Below, in pieces: positions 5,837 through 5,841 of a DNA stretch of 5,841 nucleotides (its first letter is position 1; every line of letters begins with the position of its first letter). The stretch comes from JAIMBK01 sp040755975 (GTDB taxonomy: Bacteria > Bacillota > Desulfotomaculia > Desulfotomaculales > Nap2-2B): assembly GCA_040755975.1 (NCBI GenBank), contig JBFLZY010000125.1, forward strand, positions 1 through 5,841, read 5' to 3'. A program made the translations under genes and the position numbers. Below the pieces are notes generated by a model, which worked only from the letters and a program-made list of their open reading frames with translations, ran no database searches and had not been told where the DNA came from.

Positions 5837-5841
5837 GGGTT

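Overview
The window looks like a piece of a Gram-positive (Bacillota, Clostridia-like) chromosome of high G+C. The reasons are an AddB-type rather than a RecB/RecC-type recombination nuclease, strong AGGAGG-like ribosome binding sites, TTG and GTG starts, and an ECF sigma / zinc-finger anti-sigma pair. The composition and gene styles remind me of the Desulfotomaculum/Pelotomaculum group, but that placement is an inference and I could not test it.

Layout. Positions 1-3236 (minus strand) hold most of addB, the helicase-like/nuclease subunit of the AddAB double-strand-break repair enzyme. Its C-terminal end, and probably addA after it, lie beyond the left edge. A 166-bp divergent intergenic region (3237-3402) carries a strong sigma-A-type promoter for addB and the leader of an ECF sigma factor gene (3403-4008, plus strand). 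That gene is followed after 3 bp by a membrane-anchored zinc-finger anti-sigma factor (4012-5472) whose C-terminal part resembles DUF4349. The two form an obvious regulatory operon: the sigma factor is presumably held by the cytoplasmic zinc domain and released when the outer domain senses something unknown.

The most interesting gene is the last one, at 5555-5779. It encodes a 74-residue stand-alone NifU C-terminal (Nfu-type) iron-sulfur scaffold protein in which the second cysteine of the essential CxxC motif is replaced by an in-frame TGA. The reading frame continues with conserved family sequence to a TAG stop. Starting at the base after the TGA there is a long hairpin with a six-base apical loop beginning with G, 20 nt from the TGA, which fits the bacterial SECIS model. 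The simplest reading is a selenoprotein with a CGGU motif, that is, a selenocysteine at an Fe-S cluster ligand position. An ordinary gene caller would miss this gene or report a 44-residue fragment. It has its own perfect ribosome binding site and a plausible promoter, so it need not be co-transcribed with the sigma operon.

No RNA gene, CRISPR array, insertion sequence or origin was recognised.
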